In this document: piece after piece, positions 41,851-55,254 of the stretch
How the letters are laid out: each line of letters starts with the position of its first letter
Position numbering within the stretch: the first letter of the stretch is position 1
Source of the DNA: Phoenix dactylifera
Lineage: Eukaryota; Streptophyta; Magnoliopsida; Arecales; Arecaceae
NCBI RefSeq assembly: GCF_009389715.1
Contig: NC_052399.1
Span: forward strand, 22,081,146 to 22,145,145
Direction: 5' to 3'
DNA length: 64,000 bases
Translations under genes and position numbers: made by a program
The notes under the pieces: generated by a model
The model's input: only the letters and a program-made list of their open reading frames with translations
The model's database searches: none
Told to the model about the DNA's origin: nothing

Positions 41851-43860
41851 TTACTAATTCAGCCTTATTCTTCTTTATTGACAATTTAGATGCTACAAGA
41901 TTTGCCTTATCTACCTTTGAGATTCCACGTCACTGCTTTTCTGTATTTTTCATCACCTAGCTTGCTTAGTTGCTTACCTGTGAAACAAGTGAATTTGTAC
42001 CGGCTTCTCCAACACCATGCTTGACAGTGAATGGACTAGAAATTTGATGATTGGTATGTGTTTGATTAAGCAATGACTCCCAACTCTTGGTAGATTATCT
42101 GAACCAGCATCTGGTATCGTTTAGACATACATAGCTATTACATGAAGACATTCTTATCAGTATTCTCACATATTAGAATCACACTAGGTACTTCAAGAAT
42201 GCCTGCTTAATTCACATTTCAGGTGAACAGGTTCCTTGAAGTAACAGTCTCATGTAGTTAACTGGCATGTCTAGAACAATAAGCACATTTACCTTGAGGT
42301 TGTATAAAACTGGACCACGTTTGGAAATGACAGGCTTTCATGTTCTGATCGACATGTAATCTGTCCTGCATGTTGTATGGATAAAAGTTGCAGTACTATG
42401 GATATCAAAACATATTTTATCTATTTGGTTTCATCTTTTTTTGTTTTTTGATCATTTTCAGTTTTTGGGATGCCAACCTACTTTAAATCACCTTTAATTG
42501 CTCTATAACAAGCAGTACGTGCTTACAAGTATGTATGGAAACAAGAGAAGCTATGTTGGATGCTTTCAGGTATAATTTGCTGTTCTGTTGAGCTATAGAT
42601 TATTCTGCTGAATATCTCTTCTTTGCTTAGATGATTTTGGACCAGAAAATCTCGTGTCCTGAGGGAACGGCATACCTGCTGACTGGCTTGCAATCCACGG
42701 GCGAGGAGTGGTTTCCACAGAGATGTGGGTTGATATTGTGGATACTAACCTACGGATGCTTCTATCTTTGAAAACTAGGGGTAGAAAACATAATATTTCT
42801 GCTGAAGGCTAAACTTGTTATTCAAGTCTTATGGAAGAGGGTGTTATTTAACTGTTAATTGGATCAGCCAAGTGTTTGGACTGGCTAAAAAATTGCTGAA
42901 ATGGTTCAAGGGCTTGGACCAAGAGTAATTGTTTCTGGTAGGACTAGGTCTAATAGGTGGTCCTCTCTGGTGTTTAAAATGATGGTACATCATCTTTTTA
43001 TATAGTCTGAAACTTGGATCGGTCAACATTAGGAATCCCATGTTCCAGACGATGAAACAGTGGGCTGCTCCAGGATTGTTAGGAAAAAGTACAAGTTGAT
43101 GGCTTGCAAGATGGCATTAACACGGCTTCCTGATTTCATAGTCAGAGTCATCATTTTTGACAACAGACAACGCCATTGTGAGCACAGAGCTAAGTGTACC
43201 ATCTCAAAGCAGAAAACTATGTGAAAATTTCTCTAAATTTGGGGAGACACTCTTTTTTTTGGGTGTGTGTGTGTGTGTGTGTGTGTTAATAACTAGTATA
43301 TTTAAGATTTGAGAGAGAGACCTGAATCTGACTGAGAGTTCCAAAATCTTTTATTCCTGTGATGTAGGATTCGATTGAGTCATGTTGCCTTTACTTTCAT
43401 CCTGGGTCTATTAATTTGTAACATCTACAGTTACTTAGGCAATTGAAGTAATAATTGTGGCTTTTGGAGGTCTAATTCCAGGCTCTTAATTTCTCTTTAT
43501 TTTGTTACCGTTATTGATGGAGATGTACTTGCGGATCTTGTAAAACAAATAATACCTAGATGGGTACTTGCTGATCCCTTGAGTATTTTAATACCTTGAT
43601 GGATGCCACCAACCACACATTATGAACAATATTTTTATGGTGCATCCAGCATTCATGACAACCATTTTGCTCTTGGTAACAAATATTGAGCAATATTCTG
43701 TGCATTACTTTTTTATTGTTTTCAAATTTTGTCTTCCAATTTTGCGTCCATGCACAATGAGGCCAATAATTTATGTAGTAAATATCTAACTACGACGGAT
43801 CCTTCCTAAATCTCTTGGGTATAATATTTTCAGTTATACTTTGGAATTGTTCACGCTTTG
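41851..43860. other. Intergenic DNA
   Basis: No gene is recognised. A (GT)n microsatellite lies at 43262-43286. Confidence 0.5.
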
Positions 43861-43879
43861 GATCTATATCATGGTAATC

Positions 43880-44090
43880 ATTAAAAGAGGGAAGCAAATG
43901 GCATGCATGAGAGCAAGTGGTTAAACAACATCTCCATCCAGGGGAGTGAGTACACCAACCCAACCTGCAGGCAGAATTCAAACCTAGGTGCAGACACAAT
44001 TTGAACGGGAGTTTGCTAACCCTAACATAGGTGTTGGCTGAATTCAGACCCAGGTCATTTGCTATTATCAACCGAGCTAGTTGACACCTA
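43880..44090 (-). mobile_element. tRNA-derived SINE-like element
   Basis: The minus strand starts near TGTCAACTAGCTCGGTTGAT, which contains an A-box-like TAGCTCGGTTGA. A B-box-like GGGTCTGAATTCA follows about 30 bases later, the layout of a tRNA-type pol III promoter. A second GGTTTGAATTC occurs downstream. There is no tRNA cloverleaf, so this is a SINE rather than a tRNA gene. The 3' limit is approximate. Confidence 0.5.
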
Positions 44091-44692
44091 CAACATGAAT
44101 ATTTTTTCCCTAAATTTTATACTCAAATCTGTATGCATCTTCCGGTTTGGTATGTATTTTTTCCCTTAATTCTTAAAATTTTACCCTAGATGCTATTAGT
44201 ATGCATCAACCAAGCAACCAGTTCAAATTTCTTGTTCTAAAGAACTTGCTACTCCAATATGCCGACATAATCTCTGCTTGCTTTTTTTTTCTGCTCTTCC
44301 ACACAGCATTTTTAAAGCTTTTATTTGGCAAAAGGAACCAGCAGAGCATACTGATATTCTCGAAGTAAGTCAATTAACTTAGAGGCCTGACCAAGACTGT
44401 AACATTGTTGGATCGCACAATGTCTTTTGCCTTCTCTTGGCAACAATCTGTTATGGATCGACATTTTATATCTGATATAAACACAAAGCATCTGCTTCAT
44501 TAATATTATATAACCTCAAACTAATTGGAACATCATAGCAGATATGAACAGCATTGTTCAATCTCTTTAAACATGATGATCGTTATGAAGATCTATACAC
44601 AACACACTTTTAGGGGGCTGGGGAGTGGAGGAACATTAGATGAATTAAATGTCCCATGCTGCTCGAATATAGATCTTCCGGAGATGACGTGT

Positions 44693-47600
44693 TCAGTCAA
44701 CTTGTGTGAATTCCAGCGCGTTACCATCTGGGTCTCGTGTAAAGATTGCCGGCCTCCCAGAACGGCTGAGGGTATAGCTAATTCCTGCAATCAGCGAGTT
44801 TGAGTTATGGAAGTTTTCTCAAGGACTGAACTAACAAAGAGCAGCACTCGTAATTTGTGGTGGTCATGTATCATCAGCAACAAAGAAATAATGCATAGAC
44901 ATAAATATTATAAAGAACCAACTGGAAATTAGTAAACAGCAGTTTGAGTAAGGGCAAGACATTAAAGTCTTCTAAGACTGAACATGAACGAGTGATCATA
45001 ATGGCCATGCATCAGAAGAAACAGGATAGTAAATAGAACTGAAAAGCAAAAATCACTCAAGACTGCTTTTGGTTTTCATGACAATGATTTAACACAAAAA
45101 GCATATTCTCTGGTCATATATAAAGTCTACAAAGACTTTACATAGTTAAAGAAAGGGGGCAGAATGTCCTGATTAAGATCCAGCATGTGATGCTTGTTAG
45201 AGACTTATGTGTGCATCAATGAAATATACTAAAACCAAGCATCTTCTTTTGGCAACAGTAAACCCAAGCTACACTTTCATATGAAGTACCTTTATATGGA
45301 AAATAAACAAATCATTTCTAATCTGTTTCATGCAGCATTAGTTATTGCTTCTCCCAAAATGTAGACATAAGGTTAAACGGGTTTCTAGATCAATGAGAAA
45401 GAATTTTCTCTTGCTCATGGAGGCGTTTATGTTCAAGTAAATAAAGTGTGTGAATGACCCGGTTCATATGGAGGAAAGCAGGATTCTTATGTCCATGCAT
45501 GGTCATGTAGAGATATTCGATGGATCCGCAGATGTTGAGTTTCAACCTGTCTGAACTCTGAACCAAGCTTACTTTTATGGAAGCCTGTACTGTCAAAAGG
45601 AAAAGCAACTTACTTGAAGGAATATTAATTGAGTTAATGGATACACTGCAGCTTCAAAGCTACATACAAGATAAGTGCTCCGTCTATTTATGGAAAGAAC
45701 ACTAAAGTTTCAAATAGAAGGGTCTTGCACTGCTGTTTGGTTCCAAGTTCTTATTTCTTAGAATACCTGGGAAGTTATATGAGAGAAACCATGATGGTTG
45801 GGAAAGCTAAAAGCTTTAACAAGGCCGAATGCTCAACAGGAATAGTCACATAATGCTTAAGGTATAAGAGTCCTATATTCAACAATCAGTGAAATTAGTG
45901 ACACAAACTCTCCAATTGACAAAGTTGATTTTAATAAAGCTTCTAATTTGACTGAAAATGAATAAATGATTTGTATAGGCCAAAGGATTCCCTATTTCAC
46001 ATGTTTATTCTACCAATATAGTCAAACAATTTGATTGATCATTGAAAGCTTTAACTTCATAAAGGTTTTTCCTACTGTTTCAAGAGATATCCTTGACTTG
46101 ACTTAAAGCAATATAAGACGTGATATCCTGGCGAAATCTTTGTATGTCTTCATCTCAAAGTCTATATCCATCAAACTGTTCACAAGCTATCATGAGTTCG
46201 TAGTTTACATATATAATTCATTTAAATTGATATATGCAAGCTGGAACAATTAACAATAGTGAAAAATAAGATTAGTTGCTAAGCAAATGAGACTGGCATC
46301 AATCTTGAACCAGAAAGGGAAAAGCAAAATAACATTCATACCCATGAATAACTCAATAAAATTAAGAGAAGACCTTATCTGGTCAGCAAATGTGTATGAA
46401 TGCAAAAAGTATCTTGTAACGGTTTGATTGCACCTTGCACAACCTCAAAATGTTAGGCATACCTCATAAAAGTTCTGCAACAATTTTTTGCAATCCATGT
46501 TGAAATGATTTAATCCTAGAAATTACAGTTTTTGCAATGAAAAAGAAAGATTTGCATTCAACACATGCTGGAAGAAAAGGAACTTGTCATTGAAAACCTA
46601 CCAGCTTGATCAAAGATTGCCTTAAGCTTGGACACATCTCTGATTGCAATACAAGCATGACGGTCTCGACCACCATGTTCAGGGCGTCCTGTCAGGGGAT
46701 CAGGATTTGGAAGCTCCATCAAATGAATCATCTCAGGACCCACCCATAACCAAGCCCCTCGATATGGTAGTTTTTCATGTGGCCTTGCTTCATTTATCTC
46801 AAGACCTGATTTCACAAGGACATTGTCGCAAAGTTTTAATAGGCAACAGTAAATTTAATCGATTCAGCATGACATCTGACATACCCAAAAGGTCTTTATA
46901 AAATGCGAGCGACTTTTCAAGGTTTTCGCACAGCAATCCAACATGGTGAATGCTAACAACCCCATAATCTTTATCTGCAGCAAACATCAAAAAACTTATT
47001 TCAGAAAACTAACTAGAATGGGGAAACTTAAGATTTAGCATCACCGAGTTTTATATGAACATCTCGAGAACTGTCTCATTATCTTCGTCTGCAACAGCTA
47101 AGTTTTCTTGCTAACATTTTGTTAAGTTGGAGCTACAACGTGTTAAAGCTCGAATATTTTTTTTGAAACAATCAATATCTCATCAAATTATAAAAAAAAA
47201 TAGCCATTGACCCGGCCATATTTCTGCAGAGTATAGCATAGTATTACACCACACGTATATACAATCCACTTTTTTTCCATATCAACAATTACCAGCAAAA
47301 ATTTTCGAGCCAAAGTCCCATGGATCACATCCTCTTATTCAGGTAAGGGATCGTGTTAATGCAAAGAATATGTGCCATGCCGGTCCCCATCTTCGCAAGT
47401 ATATCTCGTGTTTTCTCCAAACATATATGTATTCTTTTCCAAACAAATAGATGCCATTAAACTAAAGAGATTCCATAGTTCACTCACCCACGTCTAATTG
47501 TAACTAAAATTACATATCACATGTATGACTAAAATTACCACTTTCAATTCTCTCCATGCCGAAAAATAGTAAAGAATGATTCATTAAATTTAAAAAAAAA

Positions 47601-47936
47601 ATCAAACCATCGGCTTTGTTGGTAGCGGTATCGACTTCTCTCGTGAGAAGATCCCCTTCAGCTGATACTTTAGCTTTCTTCAGCGAATAAATTCGGCGAT
47701 TCCTTTCCGATGTAACAAATGGACGGTGGGTATTAGTTGAGACCAGGCTAACGGATTTGGAGATGAGGATTCTGGGGTTCATCTGTAAACAAAGATGAAA
47801 AGATTCGGCTTTCATTCGCTTCGATCGCCGACAAGGGGAAGAGAGGAAAGAGAGAAGAAGGTGGGGGGCGGGGGGGCGGATGGCTTACCGGGTTGGAAGG
47901 AGGGGAGAGAGGAGAGGAGAAGCACCGGACCGCCAT
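44693..47936 (-). CDS. Glyoxalase/VOC superfamily protein, plastid-targeted (At5g57040-like)
   Basis: The gene encodes a predicted 202-residue single-domain vicinal-oxygen-chelate protein. Exons are 47936-47889, 47782-47608, 46974-46885, 46805-46602 and 44784-44693 (609 nt, 203 codons; all phases agree). The first two exons give a Ser/Arg-rich, acid-poor N-terminus (MAVRCFSSPLSPP onward, about 40 residues) that looks like a chloroplast transit peptide. The VOC domain spans about 79-200, with likely metal ligands His85 (IHHVGLL), Glu135 (HLMELP), His154 (DRHACIAI) and Glu197 (ALEFTQ). All four are present. The sequence strongly resembles my recollection of Arabidopsis At5g57040. The substrate is not established; methylglyoxal detoxification should not be assumed. 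The last intron is 1.8 kb. Confidence 0.93.
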
Positions 47937-49017
47937 AGCTGCTGAAATCTGGGCCTTTCCTTCGCCTCTCAACCGAAATTTATACTGGACTTATTCTTTT
48001 AAAAAAAAAAATTCCAGGTGCTCGACTGTTTGCCGAATTCTTTATTATTTGTTCAGTAATAACAGCGAAGATTGCGGAGTTCACCTTTTAATAAATCGGT
48101 AAATGAAATGCCGACCTCAGCGAGAGAATCACTCATGCACGTTGTTTCAATGAGCAACGAATTAATTATGAATAAGTTACAAAATTCATGAATATTTAAA
48201 ATTAAAAATTCTATTTATAGAGAACAATATGGAAAATCATTCATCCAAAGAAAAAATACGGATAAATCTTGGTCTTTTTCAATATTTCAGAATTTTTTGT
48301 TATTTGGATATTTGAATTGGTCTTTTTTGTAAAATTGAACACTATGGCTCAACCACTTGAGTGTTTTTAAGAGAGAGAAATGATATAGGGGCAAAAAAAA
48401 GGGAATGAATTTTGTTTCAATTCACATAAGCATTAAAAACTCGGGTAGAGTCACATCTATCCGTATCTTGGCACGTGCATCACAAATCATAGCCATCCAT
48501 TTTCTTTAACCATTTGCCTCCTCTATAGTTTCACATTTTGCAACCTTTGTAGGCATGCTTTTTAGTTAATATCTTGGTTTGTTTGTTTAACAAAGAAAAA
48601 CAGGCTTCTTTTATAAGGAAGCAAGAGAAAAGTGGAGAAACGAACATTAGCCAACTCATGTTTCTTTTTAGTCCTCATCGAATTGAACACCTTGCAAATA
48701 TCACAATGCTTGCTCGGCACAGCAAAATACTCTTCTGAATGGCCTGGTAATTAATTTGACGATGATCTAGCATGTCATGTATGCTAAAAACATACATGCA
48801 TGACCATGCTCTGGTTTCTAGTTAAATAGATTCAATCGATCAATTTTCACACAAACTTTCCATTTTATAAGGAAATGCGAAAAAGATGAATATCATTGGA
48901 CCATTTCCTGCAGTACTACTTATTGGTTCTTCTAGCATGCATATGTAAGGTTAGGAAAATAGCTAGAGAAATAAGTAAGATGTTTCTCTCATCATGGAAG
49001 GATTTAGGCGTTAACAC
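47937..49017. other. Upstream region of the VOC gene and intergenic DNA
   Basis: The VOC gene's leader and promoter should lie in the first few hundred bases above 47936. No clear TATA box was placed. The remainder is AT-rich with no gene recognised. Confidence 0.5.
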
Positions 49018-49020
49018 TAA

Positions 49021-49309
49021 GAGTTTGTTTGGATAATTTGGCTCAAAATCCTATAGTACTCGTAGGTTGGACCAGTACAACCAGCAAGATTATAGGATTA
49101 TAGGTTGGATTAGGCTTATATTTATAAATACCTAAGATTAGCTTGGGCAGCCCCAATCTCATAGGAAGAAAAAAAGAAGTGCTCTAAAACTAATCCTGGA
49201 TATTTGTGAATATAGGCGTAGCCTAGTCTGTAATCCTATGATCTTACTAGTTGTACTAGCCCAACCCATGAATTCTCTAGGATTTTGAGCCCAGACATCC
49301 AAACAGGCC
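49021..49309. mobile_element. Tourist-like (PIF/Harbinger) fold-back MITE
   Basis: The termini GAGTTTGTTTGGAT and (inverted) GGCCTGTTTGGAT start two arms of about 120 bp that remain mutually complementary inward (GGCTCAAAATCCTA, TAGTACAAC-AG, AAGAT-ATAGGATTA). A TAA flanks each side (49018-49020 and 49310-49312), the classic TWA target duplication of PIF/Harbinger elements. It is 289 bp long with no coding capacity. Confidence 0.85.
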
Positions 49310-49312
49310 TAA

Positions 49313-51300
49313 ATAGGTTTGGAATAGTATTGATACAAATGAAAGTCAGCAGGTTTCATTTGGGATGCAGATCTATGCGGAGATTTTCAGGGAAATCCTT
49401 CAAAAGTTTGTTTTCAGAGGAGTCCACAACACTTGTAAACAATTGACCATCGATTACCTGGAGGCAAGGTGACTATGTTAATATTCTCCCATTGAAACTC
49501 ATAGAAGTCAAGGTTACAATGTTAGCATTCTCAGTGAAACTCAGAGAAATTCTCTGAGTAGTCTATTGACTCTATTCTGTATGTGGTTATTGTAAATCAC
49601 AATAACAATATTGTGGTTAATAAATTCCAGCACTAGGATGTTTGGGCCTATTTGAAACATATGTTTGAACTTTAGGGGGCAAAATGATAGATATTGTTGT
49701 AACTGCACTCCCACAAGGAATACTTACATTACCTGCACATAATATCATATACCCTGCAATCCTAGTTTCCGTTTTTTTTGGAAGTTTTCCTCTCATCATG
49801 CAGATCCACATCATTGATGGATACCTTCATCTATTTCATCCAATTATTTGATTAGCATTATTATTCTGGCTTTCTGACTTCTCTCAATAAACTTGCAGAA
49901 ATAAAAAAAAAAATCGATGGTTGTCTCAGCCATGCAGGTGAAATTTTAGCAGCAATATTGTACACAACAAGAACCCTCTGACTGTACTTCTACCCATACT
50001 TAAAAGGCATATACATCTCTTTTGTTGTTCCCAAATCCTTTATGTTAAACATTATTCTAAATGAGATCTTCAATTTGCTAAATTTAATTATGTTTTGTCA
50101 CCTGTCAATATTATATTATCACAAAAATGTTATGGTTAATTATTTCCTACTCGAGGATATTTTTTGGACAAGAAGGGCGAAAGAAACTAATAATTAGAGT
50201 AATTAGAGTACAAGTTTTATGTGCACATAATATTATATCTCTTCCTCTAGATTTTTCGAATACCTCATATCTAGCTTGAAGATCCATTTCACCGGCACCG
50301 AGGCCTGTTCATCCATATTATTTGGTTCGCATTACTTTTCTAGATTTGTAATCTTTCTCAACGAACCCATAGAAACAAAGTCTTGCAGAAGGTTTTAACT
50401 TCATGCTTTCGCTTCTTTAATAGAGGCGCTATACGAATAAAAATCTTGGTCCGTTTTCATTGGTCTAGTCCGGTCAAGTAAAAGGAGACTGAAAAATTCT
50501 ATACAATTTTCATACAGTGAAATCTGAATCATTTTATGTAGTATAGCTGTTAGTAATTATCTAGAAAAGAAATTTATTATTGCTAAACTTTTAGCTGCAG
50601 TGGATACGAGAGAACCTTCCAATTCTACTGCTTCTGCAAAAACACCTCCCCTGCCCATTCTTGTAGGCATGTATATTTATTTTCTTGTTATTCCACCACT
50701 TTTGAGCAGAAACTTCTGTTGAACCATTGCTTCAACATGTTAATATTGAACATGTTCACTGCATCAATAGTTGTGCCATCAACACTCAACAAAACTAGAT
50801 TGCTGCCCCATCCAAATTACTCTAAAGTCGAAAAAATCACTACATTTAGTTCCGATGAACCTTTTATCATGCAGAAACTGAATATAAAGAAACCTCTCTC
50901 ATTAACTTGGCTATCCTTCTGGTCCTACGGAATATAAAAAAATTCTGAGATAATGTACCAAAATTTCAACAGTCTTTTTTTGATGGTAAAAGTTTTCCCA
51001 TATCGGTGCCCATGATGCGTAGATTCTCCTCAGCTTAGGCATCTCTCTCCGACTGATGAGCCCCACGCCTGAAAATTGATAGCATCCGTGGCCTCCTCCA
51101 TCATATTGAATCCCTAACATATTCGAAGATTTGTCATGAATTCTATTGTTTAAAATCTGTTAAAAAAAGAAAAGAAAGAGAAACCAAAGCATAGGCAACT
51201 AGAAATATATCCCATCTAGTTCTAACTGCACTGGAGAACTTCTGGTGGAAGAGTAGATGCACCATCACCGCCCATCGACCTCTGGCAATGGACTTGGCAC
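49313..51300. other. Intergenic DNA
   Basis: AT-rich, no gene recognised; only short chance open frames. Confidence 0.5.
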
Positions 51301-51309
51301 TAGAACAAG

Positions 51310-51600
51310 CAAGATTGGCGTGAAGTCGGCAGATTTTTCGACATGCTTGCTATAAAGTCGGTAAAACTGCGGACTCACTTGATATGAAGTATGTTGACGT
51401 GAAACTAATTTTAAGATTTATAATTCCTAAGTCTTAAGTTTCACGTATAGTCGGCAGACATTGCCGACTTACTATGACAAGAAGGCTCATATAAAGTCCG
51501 CACATCCCGCCGACGTAACATGACAGGGAATGCCAGCTGGCATCCCAGGCCCCACCGCCATCTCGGCTCCTATAAATAGGGACCCCGTCTGAAGCGGGGC
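51310..51600 (+). promoter_or_regulatory. Promoter-like block: AGTCGGCA repeats, hairpin and TATA box
   Basis: TATAAATAGG at 51571-51580 follows a GC-rich segment. Upstream, AGTCGG/AGTCCG words recur at 51324, 51356, 51449 and 51495, and GTCGGCA-GACAT-TGCCGAC at 51450-51468 is a perfect small inverted repeat. A purine-rich leader-like stretch and a CT-rich block with GGCTAGGGTTTC follow. This has the look of a pol II promoter. Whether it serves a host gene, a non-coding RNA or a solo LTR cannot be told from the sequence alone. Confidence 0.5.
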
Positions 51601-52182
51601 TCCGTCCCGGGAGAGCGAGAGCGCGTGCGAGTGAAGGGGGAGCAAGAATACAGGTCGAGGGAGATGAAGGAAAGAAGAAAGAAGCCCCTCCGCACCGAGC
51701 GGTGGACAAGAGTGCAAGCGGTGGAAGTCAGAGCGAGGGAAGAGTTCGACAGGGACGAAGAAGGAAGAAGGCCCTCTCAATGTTCGGATACTCCATCTCT
51801 CCTCCGCCTCTCTCGTCTCTTTCCTTTCTTCTCTTCTTCATCTTTATCTGTTTCTTGGTTCGGCTAGGGTTTCTTTCAAATGCTGTAGGATATTATATGT
51901 CTGAAGGTTCTTCTTTCTTTTTTTTTTTGGTGTACAAGGTTCTTCTTTCTTTATTAAGGCTTTTTCTTTTTTCTTTTTTGTTTCTTGTTCCAGCTCAGGG
52001 CTTTAACGAATCTTGAAAGGGCTTTTGCCTTCTAGACTTTTGATCTTGGCTTGACTCTATTTCTTTAATGCAGATTTCATGATGAATGAGTTTTCTTGAA
52101 AGAAAATTGAAAGAAAAGGAAACGTTGCAACGTGGAGGATGTTGGAAGAAGAGGATCTTGATGCTCTGTTGGTTAACATTAC
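51601..52182 (+). ncRNA. Putative 5' transcribed region with little coding capacity
   Basis: Downstream of the TATA box is a purine-rich then CT-rich leader. A T-rich stretch with intron-like character then ends in TTTAATGCAG at about 52072. A following exon-like piece (about 52073-52182) contains MLEEEDLDALLVNIT before a GTACC donor-like site. No further coding exons could be linked. It is either the 5' end of an unrecognised gene or a long non-coding RNA; this is inference. Confidence 0.25.
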
Positions 52183-55100
52183 GGTACCTTAAACTGAGTT
52201 TTTGATTTGTCTGTTAATTTCACTTCATTAGCATGTTTTGTGGAAACTGATCAAGAATCAGTCAGAAAAGGGAAATCTTTACCATGTAGAGGAATGTGGG
52301 TCTTGAGACTTTGAGGTAAAAGATTCCTTAACTGTTTAAATACCATGTATTCTTGCATATGGTTCCTGATTGATATACTTATTATTGTTGATATATGCTT
52401 CCGTAGTTTATATAGTTACTCTGCGGACGTATGTTCCTGAGTAATATACTTACTCTATTGGTGCACGCTTCCTGGTTTTACGTAGATTCCTGTGTCGTTA
52501 TTCTCCAACTCAGGGTGCTGTGTTAAAAATAGATATAATTAGGTGCTCTGTTAATCACAGGAATTTTGTGGAAGGAAAAATTCAGGTGAAAATGACAATT
52601 CCTTTTTTTTTTTTCTTATCTGAAAAGCTAAAATATTTAACATCAGTGAAATCAATTCTAACATGAGTGCTGCATTGTCATTAGCATATTAACTTTTCAA
52701 TGATCTTATTTTACTTTTCAATGATCTTATTTTCTTAATATTTATTTATGTCTTGTGCACTAAGTTGGGCCTGCAACTAGAACTTGCAACATACAAAAAT
52801 TGTAATCGTCTTTACCTTTCTGAATGGACAAGTCAACTTTAGCATCTAATCATTTTCAAGAGGTCCTATAGTTGTTTTGCTATGATTAAAAGGTGTCTGT
52901 TATATCCACACATTTTTTTTGATCTTCGTGCAGACAGTTAATTAATTTCCACTGTATTTATCAAAAGAAAAAAAAAAGAAAAAAGAGAGGAATGTGTAAA
53001 GATGATATCATTATGTGGCTGGACAACCATTATTTGAATGTATGAAGATAATAATGATATTAAGTGTCATGACCTCCAGCCAAGTATCCTTGGGCATAAA
53101 TATCTAAATAAATAGGCGGACAACTACTTGAGCTCTCAACATCTTGATTAGTGAATCTTGTACTAGTTGTATGAGTCAGTAGAATCATAAAAAAAAAAAA
53201 GATCAAAGTTTTGATCGACATGTCATACCATAGAACAAAACTTGTTATATATCGATTGAGGCAAATGATCGATCTGCATTGTGAAAGTGTACTAGATCAT
53301 GATTTGAACAATATCACAATGGCAGCACTACAAATGTTGCACCATATTGACGTAAGAGAGTGCACCTACTTATCCTTTATACTAAGATGATTTTTCTTGC
53401 TTTTGTCATTTTAGCTTGTATTCCCAGGTGCTGTATACTTGGTTAATGCTATTGAGGGAGTTACAAACTAATTCGGCATGCTTACATGAAAATAGTTGTT
53501 CACAATTGCACATGGGACATTGAGGTCTTCCAAATCCAGTTACTTTCACTATTGTGCATTGTTGAAGAACATTTGCCATGTTCATTCACATGCTGAAACT
53601 TCATTTATTCTCCAGGTGTGTATGGGTGCGTGGATGGGTATGCATGTTTGTTTGTATGCGTATGTAGTGTTAAATTGTGTGAATTTATACAAACCCGGGT
53701 AAGTCCCAATCATTCTTTCTCAATGAAGAGTTTTGTCTTGGTAAATAGAACATAATTATTCATAGAATACCATTTCTTGGTACTCATCCTCAATATTTAT
53801 TAATGTTACTCAATAAGTATGAGAAATTGATCTTCCATCATTTCTTTTAATAAGATTTGTATCTTTTACTTCAGAAGAAGTGGCTTAATATATATGATTA
53901 GGAGAAAAATCCTATTTCTATAATTTTAAAAAGTTCAAATTCAAGCACCTTTGCAAATAATTCCCTTCCTAAAAATGGATAATCTATTATCAGATTCAGC
54001 AGTTGCATTTCAAATTCACCTTAGGAAAATATTGGACGATATTTAGAATGGAAGTATTGTTGGATCTGAGGACATTTTCAGTGCTCTTTCTCATGTAGAT
54101 TATCTATTCTATGATAAGGGAGCAAGGTGGAAGGACTGAAAACTTCTGTTGATCTTCTTTCTAACTGTTGTTTTGTGGTACTTTGAAGGCCTATTATTTC
54201 CATTTCCATGATCAATCTTGCTACCATATAAAATTTGACATGTACTTAACGTATACATGAGAAAGAATCTAGAGTCAAATCTTTAATCTTGTGAAGTATC
54301 ACATTAATTTGTTTTGCGTCTTCTTTCTTTGTGCCTTTATTTTTATTTATTCTACTGTTCGTTCTGTTTTTTATTTGTCATGTTGCCAGTTAATAAGTTG
54401 TGTGCATTAGTTTGATTTGGGATTGCAAGCATTTATATTGACTTGGAATTGCAATAGCTACCATTGTCAGAAGGTCCAAAGAGAGTGTGATAATAGATCA
54501 AAAGAAGTTACAGTGCATAACTGCATATGTTTTACACATTGACATGGATGTCGGGTAACCCTTGTTCTTATTTTATATTGCAAGTGTAGAATGAAATGAA
54601 TATCTTGTTATATAATTGTAGCCATTATATTATCTAATATCATATACAAGCATTTTAAACTGCAAAATAAATAAGTGAGTTTTTTTATCTGCCAACTAGC
54701 CTTCTAGGTTTAGTTTGGACTTGTGCAACCTTTGTCAGAAAGTTGGCCGGTCACAAAACATTGTCATACATGGGATACCATATCAGAATGATACAGCTAA
54801 TCCTGTTGGAACGAGGCATGGTATGTTATAAGGTGATATACACTATTAGCAACTTAAATAAATTTTTGCATTTTATATAATACCTATAATTAAAAATAAT
54901 AAAATAAATGTGCTAATCTCACTGATCATCTGCTAGATCCTTTGATCCTCTATGGTTGCATTCATCCGGGGCAGATGTACCTACCATGCCGGTTGCTATG
55001 CAACATTGCATCAAATGTTGCCTCATGTAGATGATTAATATTGATGTGGCTTCTGGGAAATTAAAAAGCATTGTACTCCATCTATGATGTTTATTTTGGT

Positions 55101-55230
55101 AGTGCCATGTTTAAGGAAAATTCAGGATGATTGGCATTTTAATTGTTTCATATTAATTAAAATTGAAAACTATGTTATCATAAACTATGTTTATTTTGGT
55201 AGTGCCAATTTTTCACTCCTTTTTTTGGGT
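52183..55230. other. AT-rich DNA, intronic or intergenic
   Basis: No domain-bearing reading frame seen. It contains T and A runs (for example 52601-52614 and 53188-53200). Confidence 0.4.
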
Positions 55231-55254
55231 AAACTATTTAAGGGTTTAAATGAG

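Noticed and set aside
43880-44090. A functional tRNA gene on the minus strand.
   Set aside because: A- and B-box-like words are present, but no cloverleaf with acceptor-stem pairing could be formed.
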